Of a stretch of 64,000 nucleotides of DNA, positions 37,258 to 46,582 are shown one piece after another. Origin of the DNA: Planococcus citreus. GTDB lineage: Bacteria > Bacillota > Bacilli > Bacillales_A > Planococcaceae. The notes beneath the pieces are model-generated. The model worked only from the letters and a program-made list of their open reading frames with translations. It was not told the DNA's origin and did no database searches. The translations under genes were made by a program, and so were the position numbers. The first letter of the stretch is position 1; each line of letters begins with the position of its first letter. The stretch spans positions 1,589,422-1,653,421 of the forward strand of contig NZ_RCCP01000001.1 of NCBI RefSeq assembly GCF_003664125.1, in the 5' to 3' direction.

Positions 37258-37271
37258 TTCTCTTCAGCTCC

Positions 37272-38240
37272 TTACTTTCCTTTAGACTCGTGCGCCCGCT
37301 TGATCCAGCCCCGGATGTCAAAGCCGAGATCCAAAATCCCGATGATGCTCGTAAACGACTGCAAAGGAAATGCAAGAACCGTCACAACGACCACCACCCA
37401 GCGAGGCCAGCCCTCTTGGTGGATATAGAAATGATAGAATGATACCCCCTGCAAAAACAGCAGGAACTGCAGAAGCATCGAGGCATTCGCGAAAATCAAA
37501 TACGCCATGGTCCCTTGCTCAAAATCCGACAACAAGGACACCAAAATGACGATCAAGTAGTACCATAATACGCTTTTCGGCAAGCGCATCTCGCGGAACG
37601 GCGGGAATTTCGGCACTTCGATGCCAAGCCGTTTCAAAATCGGCAATAGAATCAACAATAACACCCATACCGTCGTAAATACCGACAAAATCAATAGCGT
37701 CGGCAACAAGGTCTCGAAGGTCAGCATGAACTGCGCCACGAGCTCCTCGTACTCTTCCGTCGATTGTGAGCCAAGCCGTTCGAGCCATGTGCCCGCCTGT
37801 TCATACGAAGTGCGCATGGTTGCCATGAATTCCTCCAGGAAATTGATTCCTAAAAAGGCGATGGCCGCCACATACTGCACCATCAATGACACCAATAGCA
37901 CGATACTTGAACCCATGAACATGAACAATTTGCTTTTTTTATAATGGATCGACAGGCCAATCATGAGCCCCAGCGGAATGTGGATCAACGCCAAAGGCAA
38001 AGACAGCAATCCGCCGATCAGAAAGCTTAACACGACCCCGACCACTGCGACCAGCGCCGACGCCTTTACCGGATACTTGGCGCTATACCAAGCAATCGGC
38101 AATGCCAAAAACAAGGTACTGATCAAACTCAGCACCGGTACATATACAGAAATAGCCAATAAGACGGCAAACAGTGCCGTCATCATGGCTCCATTCGTCA
38201 ACTGACGTGTCTTTTGGTTAGGCATATCTGCGTTTTTCAT
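37272..38240 (-). CDS. yybS: YybS family (DUF2232) membrane protein
   Basis: A 322-residue membrane protein with about eight hydrophobic segments (first one GAMMTALFAVLLAISVYVPVLSL). YybS proteins regularly precede gdpP and rplI in Bacillales. The transported substrate or role is unknown. The ribosome site before ATG 38240 is weak (GAAAGAAG); ATG six codons later is the alternative. Confidence 0.85.
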   Translation of the reverse strand: MKNADMPNQKTRQLTNGAMMTALFAVLLAISVYVPVLSLISTLFLALPIAWYSAKYPVKASALVAVVGVVLSFLIGGLLSLPLALIHIPLGLMIGLSIHYKKSKLFMFMGSSIVLLVSLMVQYVAAIAFLGINFLEEFMATMRTSYEQAGTWLERLGSQSTEEYEELVAQFMLTFETLLPTLLILSVFTTVWVLLLILLPILKRLGIEVPKFPPFREMRLPKSVLWYYLIVILVSLLSDFEQGTMAYLIFANASMLLQFLLFLQGVSFYHFYIHQEGWPRWVVVVVTVLAFPLQSFTSIIGILDLGFDIRGWIKRAHESKGK

Positions 38241-38268
38241 CTTCTTTCGGGTTTATTTCATCCGTATA

Positions 38269-38297
38269 ATTGTACCATGATTCAATCTCCCGAACAA
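38269..38297 (-). promoter_or_regulatory. Probable promoter of the yybS-gdpP-rplI-dnaB operon
   Basis: An extended -10 (TGG-TACAAT) with a weak -35 TTGTTC 17 bases before it on the minus strand. Confidence 0.45.
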
Positions 38298-38469
38298 AAA
38301 AGGGAGGTTGTCCCACTGTACACCTATCGCCCCGTTTCGAGAAGAAAAAAGTTCCTGCCCTCTGGCAATAGCCGCCTATAGAAAATCATTATCGCTGATT
38401 TACCGGCGGATGGAAACAGTCGATGAAAATAAAGTGTAGGAATCGCTTTTTCGAAAAATATATAACAAG

Positions 38470-39000
38470 GTAGCGAGAATTTGCTTGTCGAACTGTTTCA
38501 GCATTCTATTTAAGCTTCATCTTGTTATTCGCCACCCTGCTTTGGGTTGGCCTCTTGCCATAAGCCAAGAAGAACACTTGTCTTACTGCTTCGGCTCACC
38601 CTTTTACGCTGGGCGGCTGAGTGATTTCTTTGAGTCGAGTGCATTTAAGTAGATCTGCTTCTTTATTTAGTTGCCGGCTAGCGGGGAAATCGCTTCCCGG
38701 GATGCAGCGTCTGGCACGTTGGTGGATTAGAACTAACTAGCCTCTCTACATCAAAGATAACTTCAGCTGAAAAACAGGAAGCATTTCCACATTTTCTGTC
38801 GAGTGAACAGAAAAAAATTCCTTCCCCTCTAAAACTGGAGACGGAGTGAAAGGGGGCTGACGCCTGTGGGACCGCGCGGGCTGGCGAGACAAACGTGGCG
38901 CGCGCTTTGCGGCACGTTGGCTCAACACCCGCCCCACGGCAAGCAGCCCCCTGCAACGAAGTCGAAAAGCAGAAGCTTTTCCACTCACTTCTTTTCACTT
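38470..39000 (+). repeat. Intergenic direct repeat, copy B (~0.5 kb)
   Basis: The second copy of the element at 29786-30314, same orientation, between yybS and rpsR. The first half is diverged (many substitutions and indels); the GC-rich core (38851-38952) is nearly identical. The remainder of the 38241-39139 gap holds the yybS promoter, a tandem repeat and the rpsR terminator. Confidence 0.85.
38851..38952. repeat. Foldable GC-rich core of repeat copy B
   Basis: The same end-to-end pairing of AGGGGGCTG and CAGCCCCCT as in copy A. The central hairpin keeps AACGTG...CACGTT but the loop side differs by several bases. Confidence 0.55.
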
Positions 39001-39033
39001 CTTTTCACTTCTTTTCACTTCTTTTCACTTCTC
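38987..39033 (+). repeat. 10-base tandem repeat
   Basis: CTTTTCACTT is repeated four times perfectly (38991-39030) with partial units at both ends, directly abutting repeat copy B. Copy A has only a single such unit at this place. Confidence 0.9.
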
Positions 39034-39102
39034 TAGCATCAAGTACAAGCTTTTTGCGGCGTAATCTTAGTTTTTTAATCTAGTCAACTTCCCAAAGCAT
39101 AT

Positions 39103-39131
39103 AAAAAAGAGGCCGGTTTCCCGGCCTCTTT
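39103..39131 (-). terminator. Terminator of the rpsF-ssb-rpsR operon
   Basis: AAAGAGGCCGG pairs with CCGGCCTCTTT, followed by Ts on the minus strand. Confidence 0.92.
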
Positions 39132-39139
39132 GGACAATC

Positions 39140-39376
39140 TTATTTTTCTTCCGCTACGAACGGTAGAAGTGCCATGATACGAGCGCGTTTAACTGCAATC
39201 GTCAAACGACGTTGCCATTTAGCGCTTGTGCCCGTAACACGACGTGGCAAAATTTTGCCTCGCTCAGAAATGAATTTCTTAAGCAAATCAGTGTCTTTGT
39301 AGTCGATGCGTGTAATGTTGTTTGAAGTGAAATAACAAACCTTTTTACGCTTCTTGCCTCCGCGACGTGGTGCCAT
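39140..39376 (-). CDS. rpsR: 30S ribosomal protein bS18
   Basis: S18, 78 residues: [28 protein letters not shown]...[16 protein letters not shown] is canonical in the stretch around the DYKD motif and the [17 protein letters not shown] core. It is the last gene of rpsF-ssb-rpsR; S6 and S18 bind each other on the ribosome platform. Confidence 0.98.
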   Translation of the reverse strand: MAPRRGGKKRKKVCYFTSNNITRIDYKDTDLLKKFISERGKILPRRVTGTSAKWQRRLTIAVKRARIMALLPFVAEEK

Positions 39377-39428
39377 ATCGAATTACCTCCCTCATCTTCA
39401 GATTTCTATTCGCTGATGGGCGCCTGGT

Positions 39429-39923
39429 TTAGAACGGCAGATCGTCGTCTGAAACTTCGATCTTCCCGCTTCCGCTTGAAAACGGATCGTCATCTACACG
39501 AGTGTTGTTTTGCTGACTTGGACTAGACGGTTGGTTCTGTTGATAAGACGGCTGCTGTCCATACGAGCGATCGTTTGAACGATCCCCAGATCCGGAGTTG
39601 GCGCTTTTCGGTTCAAGGAATTGAACGCTGTCCGCCACCACTTCCGTCGTATAAACGCGCTTGCCATCTTGACCCTCGTAGCTGCCAGTCTGAATGCGGC
39701 CTTCGACACCGGCGAGACTTCCTTTTTTGAGGAAATTCGCTGTGTTTTCAGCCTGCTTGCGCCAAACGGTACAATTGATAAAATCCGCTTCGCGTTCACC
39801 TTGCGCGTTGGAGAATGTCCGGTTTACAGCAAGTGTAAAACGAGCCACCGCCGCTCCGCTTGGCGTGTAACGAAGATCGGGATCTTTTGTCAGTCTTCCG
39901 ACCAATACAACCCGGTTGATCAT
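39429..39923 (-). CDS. ssb: Single-stranded DNA-binding protein
   Basis: SSB, 164 residues: the OB-fold begins [20 protein letters not shown], with [12 protein letters not shown] and a Gly/Gln/Ser-rich flexible linker. It ends in the acidic tip DDDLPF, which recruits repair and replication partners. It is flanked by rpsF and rpsR as in B. subtilis ssbA. Confidence 0.97.
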   Translation of the reverse strand: MINRVVLVGRLTKDPDLRYTPSGAAVARFTLAVNRTFSNAQGEREADFINCTVWRKQAENTANFLKKGSLAGVEGRIQTGSYEGQDGKRVYTTEVVADSVQFLEPKSANSGSGDRSNDRSYGQQPSYQQNQPSSPSQQNNTRVDDDPFSSGSGKIEVSDDDLPF

Positions 39924-39976
39924 CAGAATTCAACCTCCTTTTTCAAGTCGTGTATTATCTGTATTCCGCTTGTTGC

Positions 39977-40264
39977 TTATACGTCTAGGCGTACAGCCAT
40001 GTGGCGGATAATGTCTTCATTGAAGTTCGCAAGACGTGTAAACTCGTTGATAGCTTCTGTCTCAGCATTAGCTTTAACGATCTGGTAGAAACCTTCTTTG
40101 AAATCATTGATTTCATAAGCCAGACGGCGTTTACCCCATTCTTTCGACTCGATGATTTCCGCACCGTTAGAAGTTAGGATTTCGCTGAAACGCTCAACTA
40201 GAGCTTTCTTAGCGTCCTCTTCAATGTTCGGGCGTACAATGTACATTACTTCATATTCTCTCAT
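39977..40264 (-). CDS. rpsF: 30S ribosomal protein bS6
   Basis: S6, 95 residues: [17 protein letters not shown] at the start, the [19 protein letters not shown] centre and a C-terminal [12 protein letters not shown]. First gene of its operon, with a strong AGGAGGTG ribosome site. Confidence 0.98.
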   Translation of the reverse strand: MREYEVMYIVRPNIEEDAKKALVERFSEILTSNGAEIIESKEWGKRRLAYEINDFKEGFYQIVKANAETEAINEFTRLANFNEDIIRHMAVRLDV

Positions 40265-40286
40265 CGTATTGTCACCTCCTTATGGA

Positions 40287-40315
40287 CTTGGGCCCTGCTG
40301 ATTCCAGCGGGCAAG
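40287..40315 (-). promoter_or_regulatory. Leader hairpin of rpsF, possible S6:S18 autoregulatory element
   Basis: In the rpsF leader CTTGCCCGCTG pairs with CAGCAGGG/CCAAG through a GAAT loop. S6 with S18 is known to bind its own leader in many bacteria; whether this hairpin carries the full binding motif is not established here. Confidence 0.4.
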
Positions 40316-40350
40316 GAGCAAGCAATCATAAATATTACTCACATCAACAT

Positions 40351-40379
40351 ATTGTAGCATACGCACAGGCTTCCGGCAA
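40351..40379 (-). promoter_or_regulatory. rpsF operon promoter
   Basis: TTGCCG and an extended -10 (TGC-TACAAT) with a 17-base spacer on the minus strand. Confidence 0.6.
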
Positions 40380-40420
40380 GTTGTAATTTAGGCTATACTG
40401 AAAGCATCAAAATTCGGGAT

Positions 40421-40981
40421 GTGTTGCCTGTGGAACCGCATAAAACCATCGATTTGAATATAGAAGAAATCGCGCCAAAAGCGCTGTGGTTCAATATTGT
40501 GCTGGTCGGCGTTTTCGCACTTGCCTATCAGCTGTTCCGCGAGCCGTTGTCTTTCGGCTTTTCGCTGTTCGGCATCCTTTATTTCTTGGGTGGTTATGCG
40601 TTATTGATCGTGCTGCATGAATTATTCCATTTGATCGGCTTTGTCGCCTTCGGTAAAGTGCCGGTTTCGTCGCTTCAATACGGCCTCAATTTAAAATTGG
40701 GTATCGCTTATGCGACGAGCGACCGCCCCGTGAAAAACCGGGCGATGCGTGCTGTGTTGCTGCTGCCGTTCTGGATGACGGCTGTGTTGCCAAGCATCAT
40801 CGGCTTTTGGACCGGCGACCAAGTGCTGGTCCTGCTCGGCGCCATGCTGACGGCCGGCGCGTTCGGCGACTTCCTCATGTACTATGAATTGCGCAAAGAG
40901 CCGAATGATGCGTGGATATTGGACGACCCGAAACTCCCCCGCCTCCACGTCTATTCCAGCTTCCCACCCCTTGATGAATGA
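40421..40981 (+). CDS. DUF3267 family membrane protein (putative zinc metalloprotease-like)
   Basis: A 186-residue membrane protein with about four helices. The HELFH motif (HExxH) at the end of the second helix marks the DUF3267/site-2-protease-like superfamily, though proteolysis is unproven for DUF3267. The start codon is uncertain: GTG 40421 or GTG 40430; GGGAT lies just upstream and fits the second better. It is a lone rightward gene inside the leftward region. Confidence 0.75.
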   Translation: MLPVEPHKTIDLNIEEIAPKALWFNIVLVGVFALAYQLFREPLSFGFSLFGILYFLGGYALLIVLHELFHLIGFVAFGKVPVSSLQYGLNLKLGIAYATSDRPVKNRAMRAVLLLPFWMTAVLPSIIGFWTGDQVLVLLGAMLTAGAFGDFLMYYELRKEPNDAWILDDPKLPRLHVYSSFPPLDE

Positions 40982-41001
40982 ATGGCAGGATCCACGCAAA
41001 T

Positions 41002-41045
41002 TAAAAAGAAGGCACAGCAAATTCCCTGCTGTGCCTTCTTTTTAA
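41002..41045. terminator. Bidirectional terminator
   Basis: A perfect 17-base-pair stem (AAAAAGAAGGCACAGCA and its complement) with A/T tails lies between convergent genes. Confidence 0.9.
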
Positions 41046-41048
41046 TTC

Positions 41049-41432
41049 TTATCTCGCAAACGACCGTTCCACATCCCATACGCCTTCCGGGATATATTCC
41101 TTCAACAACCGCTCCGCTTTCGCCGTATAGACAATTGCTTGCTTTGTGCCGCGTTGGGTTTCGACCTCGATCGTCAGGCGGTCATACATGTCCGTTTTTG
41201 CGTTCCCCGAATAATCTTCCAGGTCATTGATTGCCGGCCACAACACATCCGGAATGTCGTAAAGCTCCCCGTGGATAGTATCGTCCCCTGATAAAGCGAG
41301 CGCCGGATAGCCGAGTCCCGTATCATACAAGCTTCCTGAAATTGTTACGTGTTCTGCCACCAAATCCGCTTCTTCCAGATAGAAATGGTATTTGCCGCCT
41401 CTTTTCAAGGTGCCATATGCGAATAAATACAT
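41049..41432 (-). CDS. Gamma-glutamylcyclotransferase family protein
   Basis: A 127-residue GGCT/AIG2-like fold. The substrate-loop motif YGTLKRG is at residues 6-12 and the likely catalytic Glu lies in NDLEDYSG. Such enzymes form 5-oxoproline from gamma-glutamyl compounds; the true substrate here is unknown. It is separated from ychF by a terminator. Confidence 0.85.
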   Translation of the reverse strand: MYLFAYGTLKRGGKYHFYLEEADLVAEHVTISGSLYDTGLGYPALALSGDDTIHGELYDIPDVLWPAINDLEDYSGNAKTDMYDRLTIEVETQRGTKQAIVYTAKAERLLKEYIPEGVWDVERSFAR

Positions 41433-41448
41433 TCGTTTCCCTCCTCAT

Positions 41449-41479
41449 AAAAAACCGGATGCTCAAAAAGCACCCGGTT
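41449..41479 (-). terminator. Terminator of ychF
   Basis: On the minus strand AACCGGGTGCT pairs with AGCATCCGGTT, followed by a T-run. Confidence 0.85.
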
Positions 41480-41559
41480 CGGTATTCTTTTCCAGCCGCC
41501 AATCCGTTGTTAACTTGTTTCCATGGCAATGACTGACAATAAACTATTAGGCGTAAGCC

Positions 41560-42660
41560 TTATACATTAAATCTGAAGAGCATGACATCGCCGTCTTTGA
41601 CGATGTATTCCTTGCCTTCTTGGCGCACTTTTCCGGCTTCTTTCGCCGCTGCCATCGAACCGGCTTCCACCAATTCTTCATAAGCGACGGTTTCTGCGCG
41701 GATAAAGCCGCGTTCGAAATCGGAGTGGATGATGCCCGCACATTGCGGAGCTTTCATGCCTTTTTTGAACGTCCATGCACGCACTTCCTGCACGCCGGCA
41801 GTGAAGTAAGTGGCAAGTCCGAGCAAGTTATAAGCGGCTTTGACCAATTGATCAAGCCCTGACTCTTCGATGCCGAGCTCTTCGAGGAACATTTCTTTCT
41901 CTTCGTCGTCAAGCTCTGCCATTTCCTCTTCGATCTTCGCACACACGACAATCACGTCGGAATCATGGCCAGCTGCGTAATCGCGGACTTGCTGGACATA
42001 TTCGTTGCTCGCTGCATCGGCAATTTCATCTTCCGATACGTTCGCTACATAAAGCATTGGCTTGAGCGTCAACAAGTTCAAGCTTTTTGCGATTTTCAGC
42101 TCGTCTTCCGTGAAGTCGATCGAACGGGCCAATTCGCCGTTTTCGAAAGCTTCGCGAAGTTTCGCCAATACCGGCTCTTCTGCAACAGCGTCTTTGTCTT
42201 TTTGCTTCAACAGCTTGGCGTTGCGGCTAATGCGTTTTTCGATGCTTTCCATATCCGCAAGCACCAACTCCAAGTTGATGACTTCGATATCAGAAACCGG
42301 ATCAACTCCGCCCGATACGTGCGTGATGTTGTCATCAGCAAAACAGCGCACCACTTGTGTGATGGCATCCACTTCGCGGATATGGGCAAGGAATTTATTC
42401 CCGAGCCCTTCCCCTTTGCTGGCGCCTTTGACGATGCCGGCAATGTCGGTGAATTCGAACGCTGTCGGGATGGTCTTTTTCGGTTCGACCAATTCCGTCA
42501 GTTTATCGAGGCGCTCATCAGGCACTTCGACGATGCCGACGTTTGGATCTATCGTACAGAACGGGTAGTTCGCCGCTTCGGCACCCGCTTTCGTAATAGC
42601 GTTGAATAATGTGGATTTCCCCACGTTTGGTAATCCTACAATCCCTGCAGTTAATGCCAA
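41560..42660 (-). CDS. ychF: Redox-regulated Obg-family ATPase YchF
   Basis: YchF (YyaF), 366 residues, a ribosome-associated ATPase of the Obg family. The G1 motif GLPNVGKST and DIAGIVKGAS are visible. The NxxE-type G4 (NVSEDE) replaces NKxD and explains ATP rather than GTP preference. The C-terminal TGS domain begins around TYFTAGVQEVRAWTF. The TTG start gives MALTAGIVGLPN, the known N-terminus; a GTG three codons upstream is possible. Confidence 0.96.
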   Translation of the reverse strand: MALTAGIVGLPNVGKSTLFNAITKAGAEAANYPFCTIDPNVGIVEVPDERLDKLTELVEPKKTIPTAFEFTDIAGIVKGASKGEGLGNKFLAHIREVDAITQVVRCFADDNITHVSGGVDPVSDIEVINLELVLADMESIEKRISRNAKLLKQKDKDAVAEEPVLAKLREAFENGELARSIDFTEDELKIAKSLNLLTLKPMLYVANVSEDEIADAASNEYVQQVRDYAAGHDSDVIVVCAKIEEEMAELDDEEKEMFLEELGIEESGLDQLVKAAYNLLGLATYFTAGVQEVRAWTFKKGMKAPQCAGIIHSDFERGFIRAETVAYEELVEAGSMAAAKEAGKVRQEGKEYIVKDGDVMLFRFNV

Positions 42661-42740
42661 AGGATTCACGACCTTTCTTTTTCGCTCACAAATTTTGCAA
42701 CCATTCCATTATAGAAAGAGGAGGCGGAAATGTCCATTGT

Positions 42741-42941
42741 TCATTCCGCCTCGGCCTTCACCAATACTTTTTTCATTTTTTTATTGAACTCTGCCCGCGG
42801 CAGCATGACGCTGTGCTGGCAGCCTTCGCATTTGATGCGGATGTCGGCGCCCATGCGGATAATTTTCCAGGCATTCGCTCCGCACGGATGCCCTTTTTTC
42901 ATCTCGACAATATCATGTAGCCCAAATTCCTTCATTTCCAT
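42741..42941 (-). CDS. DUF951 small zinc-binding-like protein
   Basis: A 66-residue DUF951 protein. KKGHPCG...W and CEGC supply His and Cys residues likely to bind zinc. It stands between mscS-like and ychF genes, a conserved arrangement near the Bacillales origin. The function is unknown. Confidence 0.9.
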   Translation of the reverse strand: MEMKEFGLHDIVEMKKGHPCGANAWKIIRMGADIRIKCEGCQHSVMLPRAEFNKKMKKVLVKAEAE

Positions 42942-42956
42942 GGCTGCGTCCCTCCA

Positions 42957-43859
42957 TCATTTATTCGCATTCATTGCTGCCGCATCACCCGGCTCACGAT
43001 GCATGACCACCATGCGAGGATAAGGCAATTCGACGCCGCGCTGATCGAGGAATTCTTTCAAATCACGGCGCATTCGGCGGGAGACGGCGAAATGCTGCAT
43101 CGGCAAGGTTTCAGCCGTCAAGCGCATGACTACTTCCGTCGCCGTCATATTCTGCACGCCAAGCAATTCGGCTGGGCTGATGACTTCTTCGTAAGTAGGC
43201 TGTACCGTTTCCAAAAATTCCAAAATCAACCGTTCCACTTTTGCCAGGTCGGAATCATGCGAAACGCTCAGGTCCACGACCGCAATCGAATTGTGGAGCG
43301 AGAAATTGACGACTTCTGTGACTGTGCCGTTCGGAAAGATGAACAGCTCGCCGGTCCATGCTTGCACTTTCGTCGTCCGCAAACCGATTTCCTGGACTGT
43401 CCCTTCGGCTTGGTTGATGCGGACATAATCGCCCACTGAAAATTGATCTTCAAAAATGATGAAGAAGCCGGTGATGACATCGCGCACCAAGTTCTGTGCG
43501 CCGAAGCCGACAGCGAGGCCGACTACCCCGGCACCGGCGATAATCCCGCTGATGTTGACCGAGAACGCTGCGAGTATGGCGACAAGCGCCATAAATCCAA
43601 TGACATATGTAACGATATTTTCCAATAGCTTCGACAAAGTCTGATGACGGCGGCCATTCGTTTTGATCGGCCCTCTTAAACGGACCGAAAACGACTTACG
43701 GATGATGATCCGCATGACACGCGTCAATATATAGGCACCGACAGCGATTAATACGACACGCAGCGCCGTTCCGGAAATGTCTAACCACATTTCCTCATCC
43801 AGCAGCTTCGTCGTCATCTGATTGACAAATCTCTCAACAACGCTTCTTTCAAAAAACAC
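42957..43859 (-). CDS. MscS-type small-conductance mechanosensitive channel
   Basis: A 300-residue channel with three membrane helices. The pore helix shows the Ala/Gly pattern IAGAGVVGLAVGFGAQNLV, followed by the beta domain signature FEDQFSVGDYVRI. GTG start with AAGGTG upstream. It protects against hypo-osmotic shock; the nearest B. subtilis relatives are YkuT/YhdY. Confidence 0.93.
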   Translation of the reverse strand: MFFERSVVERFVNQMTTKLLDEEMWLDISGTALRVVLIAVGAYILTRVMRIIIRKSFSVRLRGPIKTNGRRHQTLSKLLENIVTYVIGFMALVAILAAFSVNISGIIAGAGVVGLAVGFGAQNLVRDVITGFFIIFEDQFSVGDYVRINQAEGTVQEIGLRTTKVQAWTGELFIFPNGTVTEVVNFSLHNSIAVVDLSVSHDSDLAKVERLILEFLETVQPTYEEVISPAELLGVQNMTATEVVMRLTAETLPMQHFAVSRRMRRDLKEFLDQRGVELPYPRMVVMHREPGDAAAMNANK

Positions 43860-43880
43860 GTCTACACCTTCTTTAGTTAC

Positions 43881-44594
43881 TTACATCAGATTGAATTTAA
43901 ACACGGCCGTGACAAGAAACGCAACTACAATGATCCCCGGCAATAAGTTTGCTACACGGATCTTCACAATACCCATCAAATTAAGCCCGATCGCTGCAAT
44001 CATGACCCCGCCAGTCGCCGTCATTTCGGTGATGAACAAGTCCAATGCCGCTTCCGGAATGAGCAGGCTGATCTGCGTTGCGAACAAAGCGATCAAACCC
44101 TGATACACGAATACCGGAATCGCCGACAGCATAACCCCGATGCCGAGTGTCGAAGCGAGGATGATTGACGTAAAGCCGTCAATAATGCCTTTCGAGACGA
44201 GAACGCCGTGTTCGTTGCTCAGGCCGCTCTCCAATGCGCCGATAATGCCCATCGCGCCGATGACAAAAATCAGCGTCGCGGTGACAAATCCTTGCGCCAG
44301 GCTGCCCTGGCTTTCTTTTGTGCCAAGCATCCGTTCAATCCAACGGCCAAATGCATTCAATTTATCTTCAAGCCTTGCCCATTCGCCGATCACCGCACCG
44401 AGCACCAGGCTGATGATGACGATGACGAAATTCTGGCTCTCGAAGCCCATTTGCAAGCCCAACACGACGACCACAAGCCCAATGACATACATGACCGTCT
44501 CTTTCATCCTGTCGGGAATATTGCGCAATGCCCGCCCGATCAGTGTTCCTATGACAATTAACAGCGCGTTGACCAATGTTCCCCAAAGAACCAT
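43881..44594 (-). CDS. DUF554 membrane protein
   Basis: A 237-residue protein with about seven hydrophobic segments. The DUF554 pattern MVLWGTLVNALLIVIGTLIG opens it, and GFVTATLIFVIGAMGIIGALE is in the middle. Probably a transporter, substrate unknown. The 246 bases to parB hold no clear terminator or gene. Confidence 0.9.
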   Translation of the reverse strand: MVLWGTLVNALLIVIGTLIGRALRNIPDRMKETVMYVIGLVVVVLGLQMGFESQNFVIVIISLVLGAVIGEWARLEDKLNAFGRWIERMLGTKESQGSLAQGFVTATLIFVIGAMGIIGALESGLSNEHGVLVSKGIIDGFTSIILASTLGIGVMLSAIPVFVYQGLIALFATQISLLIPEAALDLFITEMTATGGVMIAAIGLNLMGIVKIRVANLLPGIIVVAFLVTAVFKFNLM

Positions 44595-44840
44595 ATTCGA
44601 GCTCCTTCCTCCCCGTGCTTCGGAATGTGCAGAGCGCCCCGCTCTTCTCCCTCTTTTTTCGGGTTTTAAAAGCCGGCGTTGCCATTACGTAAGATCCATT
44701 CTCGTTGCGACGGCTTTCTCCCGCTTCAAAGAAACGCCTATTCCCCGTCTCCGGAAAATAGGCCGTTTTCATACCGATGTCACAGTTCATTTGGATAAAC
44801 CCGCCATGAGCGCCAAATACGCTCTATGCCGGTTGAAATA

Positions 44841-45674
44841 TTATTTCAGCAAATCCAAGATCCGTTCCAAGTCATCTTCTGAGAAAAACTCGATTTCGAT
44901 CTTGCCTTTGTTCTTCTGTTTTTTGATCTGGACATTCGTGCCGAAACGGTCACGCAGCTCAGATTGTTTTTCTTCTATAAAGATATCCTTTTTCTTTTCT
45001 GGTGTTTCACGTGGAACATTGTCGTTTAAACGCTGCACCAAGCTCTCCAGCTGTCGGACATTCAATCCTTCTTTGACCGCCTTTTGCGCCGTCTCGGAAA
45101 TATCCTTTTTGCTGCGCAATCCGAGCAAGGTACGGCCATGCCCCATCGACAGTTTTTTATCCGAAATGAGCTCGCGAACGTCTTTCGGCAAGGTCAACAA
45201 CCGGATATGGTTGGTGATATGCGGGCGGCTTTTGCCAAGCCGGAACGCTAATTGCTCTTGTGTCAAATTCAATGTATCCATCAGTTTCTGGTAGGCTTCC
45301 GCTTCTTCGATCGGCGTCAAATCCTCGCGCTGCAAGTTTTCGAGAATCGCCAATTCCATCATCTGCTGTTCATTGAAATCTTTGACGATGGCGGGAACTT
45401 CTTTCAATTTGCACAGTTTCGCCGCACGGAATCGGCGTTCTCCGACGACCAGTTCGAATTTTGCGCCTTTTTTCCGCACGACGACTGGCTGCAGGATGCC
45501 GTGCTCGCGAATCGATTCGGCAAGTTCTTCAAGTGCTTGCTGGTCGAATACTTTGCGCGGCTGATGCGGGTTTTCTTTAATATCGGTCAATTTGATCTGC
45601 ATTACTTTATCCGTTTCGTTGACCGTTTCTCCTGGAAACAATGCGTTGATGCCTTTTCCCAATCCTTTAGCCAT
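44841..45674 (-). CDS. parB: Chromosome partitioning protein ParB (Spo0J)
   Basis: ParB, 277 residues, a CTP-dependent clamp that loads on parS and organises the origin. Visible: the N-terminal PGETVNET, the ParB/Srx domain with ENPHQPRKVFD and GERRFRAAKLC (CTP-binding), the HTH with LAFRLGKSRPHITNHIRLL, and a C-terminal dimer domain. It overlaps parA by 8 bases. A parS site is embedded in its own coding sequence, as in B. subtilis. Confidence 0.97.
   Translation of the reverse strand: MAKGLGKGINALFPGETVNETDKVMQIKLTDIKENPHQPRKVFDQQALEELAESIREHGILQPVVVRKKGAKFELVVGERRFRAAKLCKLKEVPAIVKDFNEQQMMELAILENLQREDLTPIEEAEAYQKLMDTLNLTQEQLAFRLGKSRPHITNHIRLLTLPKDVRELISDKKLSMGHGRTLLGLRSKKDISETAQKAVKEGLNVRQLESLVQRLNDNVPRETPEKKKDIFIEEKQSELRDRFGTNVQIKKQKNKGKIEIEFFSEDDLERILDLLK
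45003..45018. other. parS site inside parB
   Basis: TGTTTCACGTGGAACA on the plus strand, which is TGTTCCACGTGAAACA on the coding strand; it matches the ParB consensus fully. Confidence 0.93.
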
Positions 45675-46428
45675 TACGAATCACTTCCTTCGCCAATTCT
45701 AGATAAACTTCTGCGCCTCGGGACTTCGGATCATAGATGATGATTGGCTCTCCGTGACTCGGGGCTTCGCTCAAGCGGACATTGCGTGGAACCACGGTGT
45801 CATACACTTTGTCCTGGAAGTATTTCTTCACTTCTTCGATGACTTGCATGCCCAGATTGGTCCGTGCATCGTACATCGTCAATAGCACGCCGTCGATCAT
45901 CAGATCATGGTTCAAGTGTTTTTGGACTAAGCGGACGGTGCTCAACAACTGACTTAAACCTTCTAGAGCATAATATTCACATTGTACTGGAATAATAATT
46001 CCGTCTGAAGCAGTTAACGAATTCAAGGTCAGCAGCCCAAGTGATGGCGGACAGTCGATGATGATGTAATCGTATAAGTCCTTTACTTCTGCCAAGGCAT
46101 TTTTCAGCCGTGCTTCGCGTGAAATAGTCGAAACCAGTTCAATTTCCGCGCCGGCAAGTGAAATCGTCGCCGGCACCACATGAAGGTTTTCAACTTTCGT
46201 TTCCATGATCGTGTCTTTGACATCCACATCGTCAATGAGAATTTCATAAATGCATTGATCGACATCGCCTTTATTGACGCCGACGCCGCTCGTCGCATTG
46301 CCTTGTGGATCGATATCTATTAACAGCACTTTCTTGCCTAAGTATGCAAGACAGGCGCTTAAATTAACTGATGAAGTTGTTTTTCCTACACCGCCCTTTT
46401 GATTGGCGATGGCAATCGTTCTACCCAC
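45667..46428 (-). CDS. parA: Chromosome partitioning ATPase ParA (Soj)
   Basis: ParA/Soj, 253 residues, a deviant Walker ATPase (KGGVGKTTSS) that works with ParB on origin segregation and regulates DnaA. Also visible: DIDPQGNATSG, DYIIIDCPPSLG and PVQCEYYALEGL. It forms a two-gene operon with parB. Confidence 0.97.
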   Translation of the reverse strand: MGRTIAIANQKGGVGKTTSSVNLSACLAYLGKKVLLIDIDPQGNATSGVGVNKGDVDQCIYEILIDDVDVKDTIMETKVENLHVVPATISLAGAEIELVSTISREARLKNALAEVKDLYDYIIIDCPPSLGLLTLNSLTASDGIIIPVQCEYYALEGLSQLLSTVRLVQKHLNHDLMIDGVLLTMYDARTNLGMQVIEEVKKYFQDKVYDTVVPRNVRLSEAPSHGEPIIIYDPKSRGAEVYLELAKEVIRNG

Positions 46429-46550
46429 ACGTGCACCAACTTTCTTCGATACTGTCTTTATTTTACTGCGGAAATGCCTCTATGGCTATCCGCGACAGCT
46501 TCCATTTCTATATTGTATCAAATTTCCTGTTTCATAGAGATAAATCTGCC

Positions 46551-46580
46551 AAAAAAAGCCCTTTCCTCAACGGAAAGAGC
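46551..46580 (-). terminator. Terminator of noc
   Basis: GCTCTTTCC pairs with GGAAAGGGC on the minus strand, then TTTTTTT. Confidence 0.85.
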
Positions 46581-46582
46581 GA

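Noticed and set aside
44368..44790. A 140-codon frame opposite the DUF554 gene's upstream region
   Set aside because: Most of it is antisense-frame shadow of the DUF554 gene; no ribosome site.
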